NCBI GenBank assembly: GCA_910589415.1
Contig: OU342630.1
Span: forward strand, 83,820,186 to 83,884,185
Length of the DNA stretch: 64,000 bases
Source of the DNA: Malachius bipustulatus
Taxonomy: Eukaryota; Arthropoda; Insecta; Coleoptera; Melyridae
Reading direction: 5' to 3'
A program made the position numbers and the translations under genes. The notes beneath the pieces are model-generated. The model saw only the letters and a program-made list of their open reading frames with translations. It was not told the DNA's origin and ran no database searches. Positions 45,601 to 55,622 of this stretch are shown piece after piece; positions within the stretch are counted from its first letter, which is position 1, and every line of letters begins with the position of its first letter.

Positions 45601-48288
45601 ATTCTCGTAAACGGTATAAGATATAGGATCATTTCAGGCGCTGCTGAAATATTCTGAAAAATGGGAATTTTTTATTTTCATCATAATTCTTTTTTTCTTT
45701 TTTGTTATTGGAAATTAATAAGTAATTTTCTGTAGGTTTACATAAAGTTGTCAAGAGCTATCCATCTGACAGTTAAAAAATTTTCAAAGCCGATTAGATT
45801 CCAGAGTTTTCAGTCAACTTTTGGGTTTTTTAATGCCACCATTTTATTTTTTTTACGTAGCTCGGTATTAAAAAAATTAAGGTAATCAAAATCTGTCATA
45901 TTCGAAAAACATTTATACAGGGTGTTTCATTAATCAGTGCAGAAAATTCAACTGGAAATTCCTTGCTGAATTTTAAGGGGGGTTTGTTATAAAAAAAAAA
46001 AAAATTCTTAAAGCCTCGCCTAAGAAGTTACAGCCCCTTAAAGTAGGGTAAAAAATTCACATTATGGATTTTTTTTTTCTGAAATGACTTGAAATAAAAA
46101 AATACGGTTAGGTATTCGAATACTACTACCATGAAGCCTCCATATAATTACATAATTTTATGCACCCTTGTTCTCTGCAAGGGTGTGAATCATACTACCC
46201 CTAAAAGTTTTTTTTTACAGAACTTTTTTCCCAATATTTTTATTTTATTTTTAAATTCACACTTTGGAGCGCCAGTTCAATTGGAAAAAAAATTGTCTCT
46301 TAAAAATTTCACGGAAGGGAAGTGGCCCAAAAAAATCTCTGGAATATATTTTTGAGCTTCTAAAATTACCGCCAGGGGACGTAACAGCAATAACCAAATA
46401 AAAAATTGGAACTTTCTCATTATTTTTCAAAATTAGGGTAAATTTAAAATATCAGTGTAATTTTCAAATAATTTCGATATTTTTTATCTTGCAGTTTTTT
46501 GATAATTCCATAAATAAAGTGATTGGGAACGTCAAACCTTTGTTTTTTCAAATGAATAACCCGGCCCGACCCGACCCGACCCCACAAAAAATCATCCCTC
46601 GGTAAAAATTGCTGAAATTCAAATATGTTTCTGGCGATCAAAAGCCTCCATGGGCGTGAAGTAAATATCCGGGTGATCAAAAATCGGCTATTTTCAATTT
46701 TTTTCTGTTCACCGTTGGTAACTTCGATATTATTGGAGCTATGAAGTGGTTCAACTAGCAAACATGAAGAATTTTTGTCACTTATTACAGTAGTGGTGAA
46801 AACAGAAAAATAATTATTGAAAGTTCACGTCATGAGATATTCCAAAAAACGAATTTTTTTGATATAAAAATAGGAATTATTTTTCAATCTAGAGTTAATA
46901 AGTAGGTAGGAAAAGGGTCAAAATGGCTAAATTTCTATAACCGTTTATGAGCATATTTTTAAAGGAATTGAACTCAATTTTTTTTTAGTAGACAACTACT
47001 ATACTAATAACCTTTAGTGTTGAAGATTTCAAGAAACGAATGAGAAAAATGGCGGAGATATTCGAATTTTTTTACATGATGTTTAGGTATTTCTCTAGAA
47101 TTTCAAATTTTCGATTTTCAAAACTCCCCTGTAACTTTTTTAGAATTTATTAAAGGTAGTGTGAAAAATATAGCATTTTTTAAGTCAAGTTGGCCAGTGG
47201 TGGGGCTATGGGAAATGGGACAAAATTGTTAAATTTTTCCAGATTTTTTTGTTTTGTTAAATTTAAAAATCCATTTTATGGCACGTTTTTAAACGAAATG
47301 AAATGAAAATTTCACAGTAAACCACACTACGCTAATAATATGACCTGACTATGGAAAATTTCAGAAAGTCAAGATTTCATAATTAAATCGCATAAAAATA
47401 TACAATATGCGATTGATGCGCAAGAAAGTTTTTGTATAAGCTTTGACTACTTTATTACATTACTATCTTACTCATATTTCAGACATACCTAATACTTTAC
47501 AGATATTATTATTGATTTTGGTAAACCCTAAAGCAAAATTACTTATACATAGCTGTATTGATAATAATGCTCTTTATTATAAATAAAGCTTTATATTATA
47601 AATAATAAAGCTGTGTTTAATAATAATCTTTTTATTTTCAGCAAAAGAAATTGAAAAACAAAAAATGGAGAGATTTCGGATAAAAAGGAATCTAATAGAA
47701 AGGCGTAAAGCTTATTTCGAACAATTCGAAAATGCACCCCCATATGCGTTAAACCTTCCAGGGCTTAAATTCTTACATTTTAATCACTTAAGAATAAAGT
47801 TTTCTTTCACACCCTCTGAAGTAGTGAAATTCGTGAGCACGAAAATTGTATTTTATATTTCCTTACATTACAATTCTACGTATGAGTACTGGCGTGTTAA
47901 AAGAGATTCTGTTCCTGTCAATTATAAAATGAATATTTACAAATTATTTCTAGGAAAAAGGTTTTATAGCGTACACGATGATAATATTATTAACGTAATA
48001 CGTTCAGTTTATCAATTGTTGAAAAATTGGTCTATCGATGAAGAAGAATTTAGAAAAAAGAGATACAAGGTAGTAAATTTGCTTTATGTAATTTTTGTAT
48101 GTATTTTCTTTTCAAGGTTGAAAATTATCCCTTAGGAGTATAAGGATGGAGTTGATATGCAATTAGATACAGATGACCAAGAACTTTTTCTGACCGATGA
48201 AGAACGAATAATTTATGTTAATAAAATAGAAAGGATATGGGAACGAATGAAACCTAGTAAAGGCAAGCGTGGAAAAGCGAGAACATAG
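39613..48288 (+). CDS. Unrecognised three-exon gene, 225-residue basic protein
   Basis: Coding exons are 39613-39709, 47642-48069 and 48136-48288. Every junction has GT-AG sites (donors GTGAGT and GTAGTA; acceptors TTTTCAG and CCTTAG) and the phases match. An AATAAA 62 nt after the stop supports a real transcript end. The protein opens with an acidic, Ser/Thr-rich stretch (residues 1-32), then a highly charged likely helix (KEIEKQKMERFRIKRN), a compact middle region rich in aromatic residues (about 55-165), and an acidic then basic tail ending KPSKGKRGKART. No signal peptide, membrane segment or zinc finger is seen, and I recognise no family. Intron 1 is 7.9 kb and hosts at least five transposon insertions. 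The basic ends suggest a nuclear role, which is a guess only. Confidence 0.7.
39768..40546. mobile_element. Palindromic TA-flanked MITE (CAGGG...CCCTG family)
   Basis: The ends CAGGGTGTTATGT and its complement ACATAACACCCTG sit between TA copies. Arms of about 180 bp include TAAGGGGGAGATTTTTGGG and AAGAAGAAAACTTCATAAG, shared with 25469-26058. It lies in intron 1 of the unrecognised gene and has no ORF of note. Confidence 0.88.
41518..42902. mobile_element. MITE copy B, split by a palindromic insertion
   Basis: The terminal blocks ATTTACATCCGCGGCTCCTA and TAGGAGCCGCGGATGTATAT match copy C. The interior from about 42370 matches copy C closely. An 802-bp palindromic element interrupts it at 41567-42368. 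The flanking 8-bp segments (GTAAAAAG and GAAATATG) agree at only five of eight positions, so the target duplication has decayed. Confidence 0.85.
41567..42368. mobile_element. 802-bp palindromic element inserted in MITE copy B with TA duplication
   Basis: The ends are CAGGGTTATTCA(T/C)GGTATACGCC and its complement; arms extend ~370 bp on each side to a centre near 41970. TA lies on both sides (41565-41566 and 42369-42370). Copy C at 54100-54677 supplies the empty site CCTATATAGGGG, which confirms exact insertion with TA duplication. Confidence 0.92.
42903..44410. other. Intron DNA with inverted repeat and poly-G run
   Basis: Part of intron 1 of the unrecognised gene. An inverted repeat spans about 43516-44060 (CTTAAAGTTGGA...AACCGTTCAACAT against ATGTTGAACGGTTTCGG...TCCAACTTTAAGG). 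A G17 run lies at 43671-43687 inside it. No coding sequence is seen. Confidence 0.65.
44411..44768. mobile_element. 358-bp palindromic TA-flanked MITE
   Basis: CAGGGTGTTACAAAAAAGGA and its complement lie between TA copies. The arms also share CACAGATTATTTGG and AAAATAATGACAC. Same end type as the elements at 39768 and 41567. Confidence 0.88.
44769..45589. other. Intron DNA, nothing recognised
   Basis: One isolated ACAGGGTGTGCC end near 44989 hints at another, broken, CAGGG-type element. No coding sequence is seen. Confidence 0.4.
45590..45915. repeat. Fragment related to the DDE-YqaJ element
   Basis: Shares ordered blocks with 13925-14275: TTTTTTGTTATTGG, GTAGG(T/C)TTACATA, GAGCTATCCATCTGA, TTTTCAAAGCCGATTAGAT and CAGAGTTTTCA. 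It lacks the gene and terminates near another ATACAGGGTGTTTC end at 45916. Likely a non-autonomous or truncated relative. Confidence 0.7.
46850..47440. repeat. Inverted copy of the 4440-4990 repeat
   Basis: Reverse-complement similarity to 4440-5030, including GGAAAAGGGTCAAAATGGC (against ACCCTTTTCC), AAAATGGCGGAGATATTCGA, and GCGATTGATGCGCAAGAA at the far end. It lies about 200 bp upstream of exon 2 of the unrecognised gene. Confidence 0.75.
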
Positions 48289-48349
48289 ATTTGATAACCG
48301 TTAGCGTAATATCAATATCTCACAATAAGCTGTGTTATCTTTGTTATAA

Positions 48350-48355
48350 AATAAA
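48350..48355 (+). terminator. Polyadenylation signal of the unrecognised gene
   Basis: AATAAA 62 nt downstream of the stop codon at 48288, followed by T-rich sequence. Normal geometry for a short 3' UTR. Confidence 0.65.
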
Positions 48356-48606
48356 TAGTTATATATTTTTAATTTTTTAATCTATGCCCACCTGCCTTAC
48401 AGAGTGTGTCCAATTTAAGTTGTATAGTTATGCGAATCTTGGAAACGGTAAGAGATACGAAAACGAAAAAGGAAAAATAAGATTGGTTTCTATAATAATT
48501 ATTATAAGTTAATATTTATTATACCTAATAATAATTGATGTTATTTTCATCATCTTTCTCACTATTAAGTGACTTAAGTGTTGTGCTGTGTGTTAGCAAG
48601 ATACAT

Positions 48607-48651
48607 ATTGTACTGAAGAGTCCCAATTAGGACGAAACACGTGTCTACAAT
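48607..48651 (+). ncRNA. Minimal type I hammerhead ribozyme
   Basis: The sequence folds as a three-stem hammerhead open at stem I. Stem I pairs ATTGTA (48607-48612) with TACAAT (48646-48651), six perfect pairs. The core CTGAAGA (48613-48619) fits CUGANGA. Stem II pairs GTCC with GGAC around loop CAATTA. GAAA (48634-48637) is present, and stem III is the self-complementary ACACGTGT (48637-48644). The cleavage base is C48645, so self-cleavage would fall between 48645 and 48646. The very short, loop-less stem III is typical of hammerheads in Penelope-like elements and animal retrozymes, which act best as dimers. No element body is recognisable beside it, so it is probably a remnant of such an element. 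It lies about 320 bp after the unrecognised gene. Confidence 0.8.
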
Positions 48652-49217
48652 TTCCACCTCTAACTCACAGTGCGACATCAATGCGATGGTGAAATATTGT
48701 TCTGCCAATATGTCGTTCACCTTTTATACCTTTTTTCACCTTTTTTAATTAGAGTTTTAATTCAGAAAGAAGTTTAGGAATGTAAACAAGTGCATGAATA
48801 TCGCTATTTTTCCAATTTTGAAAGCAGTGTATCCTACATCCGAAGTTATCGTAGAAACAAAGTAAGAAGTAATTAATAAAAAATAATTAATAATTATAAT
48901 TATTATTGTTAATAAATTATTCGAAATAAAAATCAAGAAAAAATGTAGGTACAAACCTGGATAACCCAGAAACGCCTGGGACCGAAAATAAATTCCGTCT
49001 TATACAGGTCTAAACCGGAAACAAACCTACTTAGCACGGAAAATGCCCAACAGTACGTACATATTATGTACATACATACACTTACTTGTAAAGTAAAAAA
49101 CTAATTAATTTTTTGATATGTAAATGTATTACGCACATACATTTTATGTATTACATATGTTTACATGTACATACTAGCATACAATTATACATACATACAT
49201 GATCCATACATGCAAAT

Positions 49218-50863
49218 TTATTTTTTAATATCCCAGATGTCCGTGATTTTTTCTGTTTTAATTTGAATGAATGGTGCATTTTTTTCCATGGCTGTACGCA
49301 AATGTAATAGTTTTTCAGTCATTTCACTACAGTTAATATTTTCAGCAAATAACTCCAAACTGGTAAGTTTTTTAAAAGCCTCTGTAAAATTGTTAATTTT
49401 TTCATTCTCATCCACATCAATCCCTGCAATCATTTGTGTTATTACACGTGCATATAATGTATATAAAATTTTGCATAATTCTTACCTAACCCTTGTCCTT
49501 CCTCATCTTCATTTTCTAGATTTGTCTCTGAAGAAGCTATAAGATCGTCTATACCTTGATATCCACCCTCGGTTGGAACTGTTTTATCAATATCAACATA
49601 ATTTTCGGGAGTTAGAAAATTTTCACCTAATTCGTCCATTATTATTTGAATAGTATCTAGCATGTACGGCTCTGTTGTATCATTTATAATTCTTTCACAT
49701 TCTTCCACTTTTACAGTTACTTCTTCACCTTTTTGAAAATCAAAATTAGCGTGTTTGAAACAATTTTTTACGCAATCCTTGCCAATATTTTGGGTAGCAC
49801 TAGAAATCCAACGAATTGCATCAAGAACAGATATTTTTTTTGAAAGTTCCGTCACGGAATTACAACTGGCCATGTTTACAGATAAGGACTGCAGCATAAG
49901 TTTTCTGTAGTGAAGTTTCATATTTTGAATTACTCCCTGATCCATCGGTTGTGCCAGGCTGGTTGTGTTTGGTGGAAAGAAAACTAATTTAATATTTGAA
50001 AGATGACCAGCATTTTTAGGGTGGCAAGCTGCGTTATCTAAAAATAATAAAATTTTTCTTTCCTCTATTTTCATTTTTCTGTTTAGGGCTTTCAGCCATT
50101 CCTCCATTATCTCAGAAGTCATCCAGGCTTTTTTATTGGCACGCCATGTGACCGGAAGTTCAGCTTCATTTAAATTCTTGAAACACCTTGGCTTCAGACT
50201 TTTACCAATAACCAGAGGTTTTTCTAATGTTCCATCAGCAAAACCGCATAGCAATACAGTCAGCCTTTCCTTAGGTTGCTTTCCACCAACACATTTTCCA
50301 TTTTTCAGAGTCAGGGTTTTGCTAGGGAGAGCTTTAAAAAACAGCCCTGTTTCATCGCAGTTTCCGACATTTTCTGGTTTGTAATCTTTAATTAAGTATT
50401 TTAACTTGACCTTCCAGTCATCTAAGTTTACGTCGTTAGCCTCACCACAGACTTGCTTTAAAGTAATTTCGTGACGAGATCTAAAACTTTCAAGCCACCC
50501 ATTGGATGCTTTGAAGTCTTCTTTTCCAAGTCGGCGTGCAATTATTTTTGCTTGTTCTTGTAAAATAGGACCGGAGATAGGTAAATTACGATTTCTAGCA
50601 TCCAAGAACCACTGATATAATATTTTATTAGTTTCTTCATTGCCGGTCTTGCGAGATTTTCTTTTAGTATCGATAGAATGTTTTCCCTCGAGCCAGTCTG
50701 ATTTTATTTTGTCCTTATTCTTCAAAGTATCGTAAACTTGTGTTTTACCGCACTTATATTTTTCCGCGAGAAGCTTAACGCTAACTTTTTGTTTTTCATA
50801 ACACATAATTAAATCTATTTTAGATTTCAGTGTTAGAGTGTTGAATTTTTTATTTGCAGACAT
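49218..50863 (-). CDS. Tigger/pogo-type transposase, intact, one intron
   Basis: Exons are 50863-49486 and 49423-49218 (minus strand), with donor GTAAGA, acceptor TTGCAG and matching phase; 527 residues. It binds the terminal repeats and cuts DNA in the nucleus. Residues ~8-60 form the psq-type helix-turn-helix (LTLKSKIDLIM; AEKYKCGKTQVYDTL). Residues ~75-140 are a CENP-B-type helix-turn-helix (LYQWFLDARNRNLPISGPIL; GWLESFRSRH). The DDE region carries NCDETG with Asp170, LFLDNAACH with Asp276 and QPMDQG with Asp308; the last two are separated by 31 residues, as expected for pogo. The tail is acidic (DEEGQGLG, then VDENEKIN). The frame has no stops. It could be a young transposon copy or a domesticated TIGD/jerky-like gene; the TIR-like ends and insertion-ridden 5' region favour a transposon. 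Confidence 0.92.
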
Positions 50864-51211
50864 ATCGAATATTGTACCAAAAATAATTTGATGCTCACAG
50901 TTGGAGAGTTTAGAGTTGACTAAAATTGAATACGAACAGAACTAAACAGGAAGTGCATAAGTAGGTACCTACAGACAGTTTTTATTGCCGCAATAAAATT
51001 TCCGAGAAGTGAGAGTAGGATAGACGCGCGAGAACATGCGGAGGTAAAGGAGGCGACGTGGTCCGCTTCCGTCTTATGCAGGTGAAATTGCTAAAGCCTT
51101 GTCCACACCAAAGAAACATAAAGGAACATTTTGTTGCTGGTTGCCGTAACCTGTTTATGGAAACAGAAACAACAGCAAAAGTTCCGTAAACATTCTGTCC
51201 ACACCAAGGTA

Positions 51212-53857
51212 TAGTGGAGCGGAAAGAGGCTGAAAATATGCACAAAAAAATTTTCGGAGTAGAAAGATATGGGACCGGTACCATCATGTTAAGGGATCTC
51301 TGGGGCACTAGAATCTCGTTTTACGACAAGCTCCCTTGGTGCTGACAAAAGTTACAGCCCTTTGAATCTCAGATTTGTGATTTTTTTTTCACGAGTAAAA
51401 GCTTCGCAAAGTATTTTTTTTCTCCGTCACCGGTTGACATTGGGGACTCTAGTTTTGTTTTTCCTTTATAGTTATGATTAGTGAACGAAATGACGTATTT
51501 GAAATGCAAGAAGTTTGTTCAATTTTCAAAATATTCAGTGTTTTTGACCGATTAAACACACAATTTCTGCAAAGTTCCGACTTTGAACACCTTTAAATTT
51601 TTTTTTCACGATATCGATTTCAGTTTTTTTGTTACCATCTCATAAAATGAAGCTTTGTGAACATTTTATTTCGTATAACATGTAGTCGCGTTTCAAAAAT
51701 AAACTTTCTAGGGCCGTTTATATGAAACCCTGAAGATGAACAGATATGTTTAGCATAGAACGGACGGAGTGCGAGTTATAGCGCGGCGACGGCTGTTGAA
51801 CAAGGAACGGCTGAGGGTAAGATTGTTACTGCGAGTGTTACTGTTATGTACCTATTCAATAATAATTTAGGGACGTTTATTTATTGTAATATTGTTTAAA
51901 TAAGGCTTTGTTATTTATTAAATATTTTAACATGCTTGAAATTCATTGAAAATATTCATATTTTCAATTGGTTAAATATACCTAAAGGGCAATAGAAAGC
52001 AAGGTATGGTCTAAGCAAGGTAGTACCTATAATAGGTAGGTATACCTATCTACGACTTGCGGTTATAATTACACCTTAGAGCGGCTGGTCGTCATAATTA
52101 TTATGCGAAGTATGTTCTGTTTATTCTGTTTATCTCTCCGATATGAATAAATTGAAAACCAAAAATTCGAAAATGTATGATTTCTTAAATGAGGGTAATT
52201 TCGTAGTCAAAAAGACTGCAGAAAAGAGATTCAATTGTGTAGCTTTCGACATGGCATTAGAGCAAACCATTAATAGGGACTGCAAAAGCTATGAGGGGAG
52301 GGGATAGTGGGCTTCACTAAAAAACAAGAAACCTTATTGAGATGGTTAGTAACAAGAAATTCACTTGGTGATTATGTAAAAAAATATATGAAATACTGTC
52401 CCGAACTGATCACCGTCAACGGCAACAGTGCAGTACTGAAAAATAACGGGATGAAAAATAAGACATACAAAAAATCGCAAAAAATGATGGAGCTATTTGA
52501 AGAGCAATGGACAAATCCATTTGATTGTCGATAATTCCCGAGAATTTAATTAATATTACTACTGGGTGGATCGCATCAAAATAAATTGAAAATAGCCTGA
52601 TGACATATGTGTCTTATTGATGCCAAAAAGAACCACGAGGACTTCATGAAAAATACTTTTTATGCAGAGACTTTTTTGGCAGCTGTCACCAAGTGAATGT
52701 CTTGTTACTAACCATCTCAATTCTCAATAAGGTTTCTTGTTTTTTAGTGAAGCCCACTATCCCCTCCCCCCATAGTTTTTGCAGTCTCTATTAATGCTTT
52801 GCTCTAATGCCATGTCGAAAGCGACACAATTGAATCTCTTTTCTGCAGTCTTTTTGACTACGAAATTACCCTCATTTAAGAAATCATACATTTTCGAATT
52901 TTTGGTTTTTAATTTATTCATATCAGAGAGATAAACAGGAACATACTTCGCATAATAATTATGACGACCAGCCGCTCTAAGGTGTAATTATAACCGCATG
53001 TCGTAGATAGGTATACCTACCTACCTATTATAGGTACTACCTTGCTTAGACCATACCTTGCTTTCTATCGCCCTTTAGGTATATTTAACCAATTGAAAAT
53101 ATGAATATTTTCAATGAATTTCAAGCATGTTAAAATATTTAATAAATAACAAAGCCTTATTTAAACAATATTACAATAAATAAACGTCCCTAAATTATTA
53201 TTGAATAGGTACATAACAGTAACACTCGCAGTAACAATCTTACCCTCAGCCGTTCCTTGTTCAACAGCCGTCGCCGCGCTATAACTCGCACTCCGTCCGT
53301 TCTATGCTAAACATATCTGTTCATCTTCAGGGTTTCATATAAACGGCCCTAGAAAGTTTATTTTTGAAACGCGACTACATGTTATACGAAATAAAATGTT
53401 CACAAAGCTTCATTTCATGAGATGGTAGCAAAAAAACTGAAATCGATATCGTGAAAAAAAATTTAAAGGTGTTCAAAGTCGGAACTTTGCAGAAATTGTG
53501 TGTTTAATCGGTCAAAAACACTGAATATTTTGAAAATTGAACAAACTTCTTGCATTTCAAATACGTCATTTCGTTCACTAATCATAACTATAAAGGAAAA
53601 ACAAAACTAGAGTCCCCAATGTCAACCGGTGACGGAGAAAAAAAATACTTTGCGAAGCTTTTACTCGTGAAAAAAAAATCACAAATCTGAGATTCAAAGG
53701 GCTGTAACTTTTGTCAGCACCAAGGGAGCTTGTCGTAAAACGAGATTCTAGTGCCCCAGAGATCCCTTAACATGATGGTACCGGTCATATATCTTTCTAC
53801 TCCGAAAAATTTTTCTACCTTAAATAAGCGAGATAGCGGGCTCTTTCCGCTCCACTA
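51212..53857. mobile_element. 2.6 kb fold-back element with ~1.15 kb inverted arms
   Basis: The ends TAGTGGAGCGGAAAGAG and CTCTTTCCGCTCCACTA begin two long, nearly identical inverted arms (about 51212-52360 and 52695-53857). The arms include ACCGGTACCATCATGTTAAG and its complement and match almost base for base. A ~330 bp single-copy core lies between. Direct GTA copies flank the element at 51209-51211 and 53858-53860. An ORF fragment crosses from the left arm into the core. Such elements extrude cruciforms, so assembly across the centre deserves care. Confidence 0.88.
52143..52534 (+). pseudogene. Frameshifted ORF fragment in the fold-back element
   Basis: The first frame (52143-52309) reads MNKLKTKNSKMYDF...KKTAEKRFNCVAFDMALEQ and continues TINRDCKSYEG. 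After a frame change in a G-rich run near 52290-52305 it continues GIVGFTKKQETLLRWLVTR and then LGDYVKKYMKYC, ending EEQWTNPFDCR at 52534. The A-(L/I)-EQ-T-(I)-N-x-D-x-K-(S) then G-I-(V)-GFT pattern and NPF end resemble recurrent fragments I associate with transposon proteins in animal genomes, but I cannot name the family. The first half lies in the inverted arm and is repeated on the other strand (52735-52920), where the same run is again out of frame. Confidence 0.5.
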
Positions 53858-53965
53858 GTAGGTAAATTCAGTTTTGTGAATGTTTCGTTGTGTTGCTGCA
53901 ACAGGAAACGTCGTGACTATAAAAAATACACCAGTACAGTGTATGTTTCTAAAATCTAAACAATA

Positions 53966-54088
53966 ATGTTGTACGACGAAGAAGATTTACAGGCAGCAGC
54001 AGCTGCAATTGTAATTATTTTACAAAAACACAAAAAACGAGTCCGTAAATGTTGGACTAGACCAGATTTGTTTATAATAACTTTATAA
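53966..54088 (+). pseudogene. N-terminal fragment of Harbinger-like nuclease
   Basis: Forty residues beginning MLYDEEDLQAAAAAIVIILQ and continuing KHKKRVRKCWTRPDL, then a stop. A leading acidic/alanine stretch followed by a K/R-rich run and a W-(V/T)-RP-x-L motif is how many Harbinger (HARBI1-like) nucleases start. The rest of the gene is gone: the reading frame ends just before MITE copy C, and no DDE domain is found before 55972. Confidence 0.6.
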
Positions 54089-54099
54089 TAACTCTTTTT

Positions 54100-54677
54100 G
54101 GTCATTATATACATCCGCGACTCCTACAGTTTCACTATGGCACCTATATAGGGGTGGAGGACATACCTCTATAGTAACACCAGGAAGGTATTAATTTGCT
54201 TTGCGAATGAAAGATAAGCGAACAAAAGGGCATCAAAAGAAGGTCTTCCTGAGTGCGGGCCTGTTTAGAACAGCGAAAATCACAATAAACATGCAAGGTC
54301 AGAGTGTGGAGTGGACGGAATAAACACCGGAAACTCGTAATAACAACACCAGAGCGCGGTCTGGTAACATACGCAACATACATGGCATGCAAACGTAGTC
54401 GGAATATAATAGCGAGCGATGTCGCGTATTTTTTAATATAAATGCAAAATTCAAAATAAAAACTGTACTATTGTTAATCTCGAAGATATTCCTTGCCCTG
54501 AAAGTGAAAAAAAAAATAGAAATTCGACCGTAGTGCCAAAGAGGCCTTAGTGGTGACCTTGATATTAGTTTGCAATGGCTGTTTTTAGCTTCTTATCCAC
54601 CCAGCACCCCTATTATTTCGCTCCTCGGTCCCGAAAAAATTGATGAAACGTAGGAGCCGCGGATGTATACAATTACC
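54100..54677. mobile_element. MITE copy C with perfect 8-bp target duplication
   Basis: Direct CTCTTTTT copies flank the element at 54092-54099 and 54678-54685. The ends pair through GG(T)-ATT-TATACATCCGCG...CTCCTAC. Copy C has no palindromic insert and so supplies the empty site for copy B. Interior block with copies A and B: TTAATCTCGAAGATATTCC to GGTCCCGAAAAA. Confidence 0.92.
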
Positions 54678-55082
54678 CTCTTTTTAATTAATAAAAAAGA
54701 CTTTTAGACAGAAAGTCACATATGGTGTCATACATCACTTTATATTTTCTGTGCATTTAAACGGCATGATTTTTATTATAATCATATTATTTATAGACAT
54801 CAGGGTCAACCTTTGGGAGCTGATACCATTTATATAGGCTAAACTGTCAGTTTGACAGTTTCCATTTTTTGTGTAGGTATCTGTGTTTTAGAAAAAACTC
54901 ACATTTTAAAAATATTTTCAGCACAACACCACTTCCGGTTATACCGGATGTGGACACGAACTTCGTTATTTTAAATGACACGGTGCGGTTTTTTCATGGA
55001 TTTATGTTCCTCATCATAAATATTAAGTGACTTTAGTAAAACAACATTATATCGATCTTCAATTGTTTTTGAGTTATTTTGA

Positions 55083-55622
55083 TTTTTATGAATATTTTGA
55101 CACTTACAGAGTCTCACTAAAACCGTGTTATCTACGAAACTGTATGACATAAACTGATAAAATAAATTTTAGTTCACTAAAAAATTAACAATTTATCACA
55201 CAAAATTCGAGAAATCAGAAGAAACGCGCAAAAAGTGATTGAAAATGATTTTTGAAATTTCGAATTTTACAATTAAAAAAAAAATCATTTTTTCAAATAG
55301 CATTATTTGAAAAATGAAAAAATATCATTCCCTATCATGCACATCAATTTTGTTTAGTTTTTTTTTGCCAATCTAATGAAATAAAAAAATATACAGGGTG
55401 CTATTTGAAAAAATGATTTTTTCTTAATTGTAAAATTCGAAATTTCAAAAGTCATTTTCAATCACTTTTTGCGCGTTTCTTCTGATTTCTCGAATTTTGT
55501 GTTATAACTTGTTAATTTTTTAGTGAGCTAAAATTTATTTCATCAATTTATGTCATACAGTTTCATAGATAACACGGTTTTAGTGAGACTCTGAAACTGT
55601 CAAAAAATTCATAAAAATCCAA
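55083..55622. repeat. ~540 bp inverted repeat inside the Harbinger-like element
   Basis: Arms pair around a centre near 55350: CTCACTAAAACCGTGTTATC near 55107 with its complement near 55570, GAAGAAACGCGCAAAAAGTG with its complement near 55460, and AAATTTCGAATTTTACAATT with its complement near 55430. An ATACAGGGTGCTATTTG string at the centre is unlike the end-located CAGGG in the other MITEs. Confidence 0.75.
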
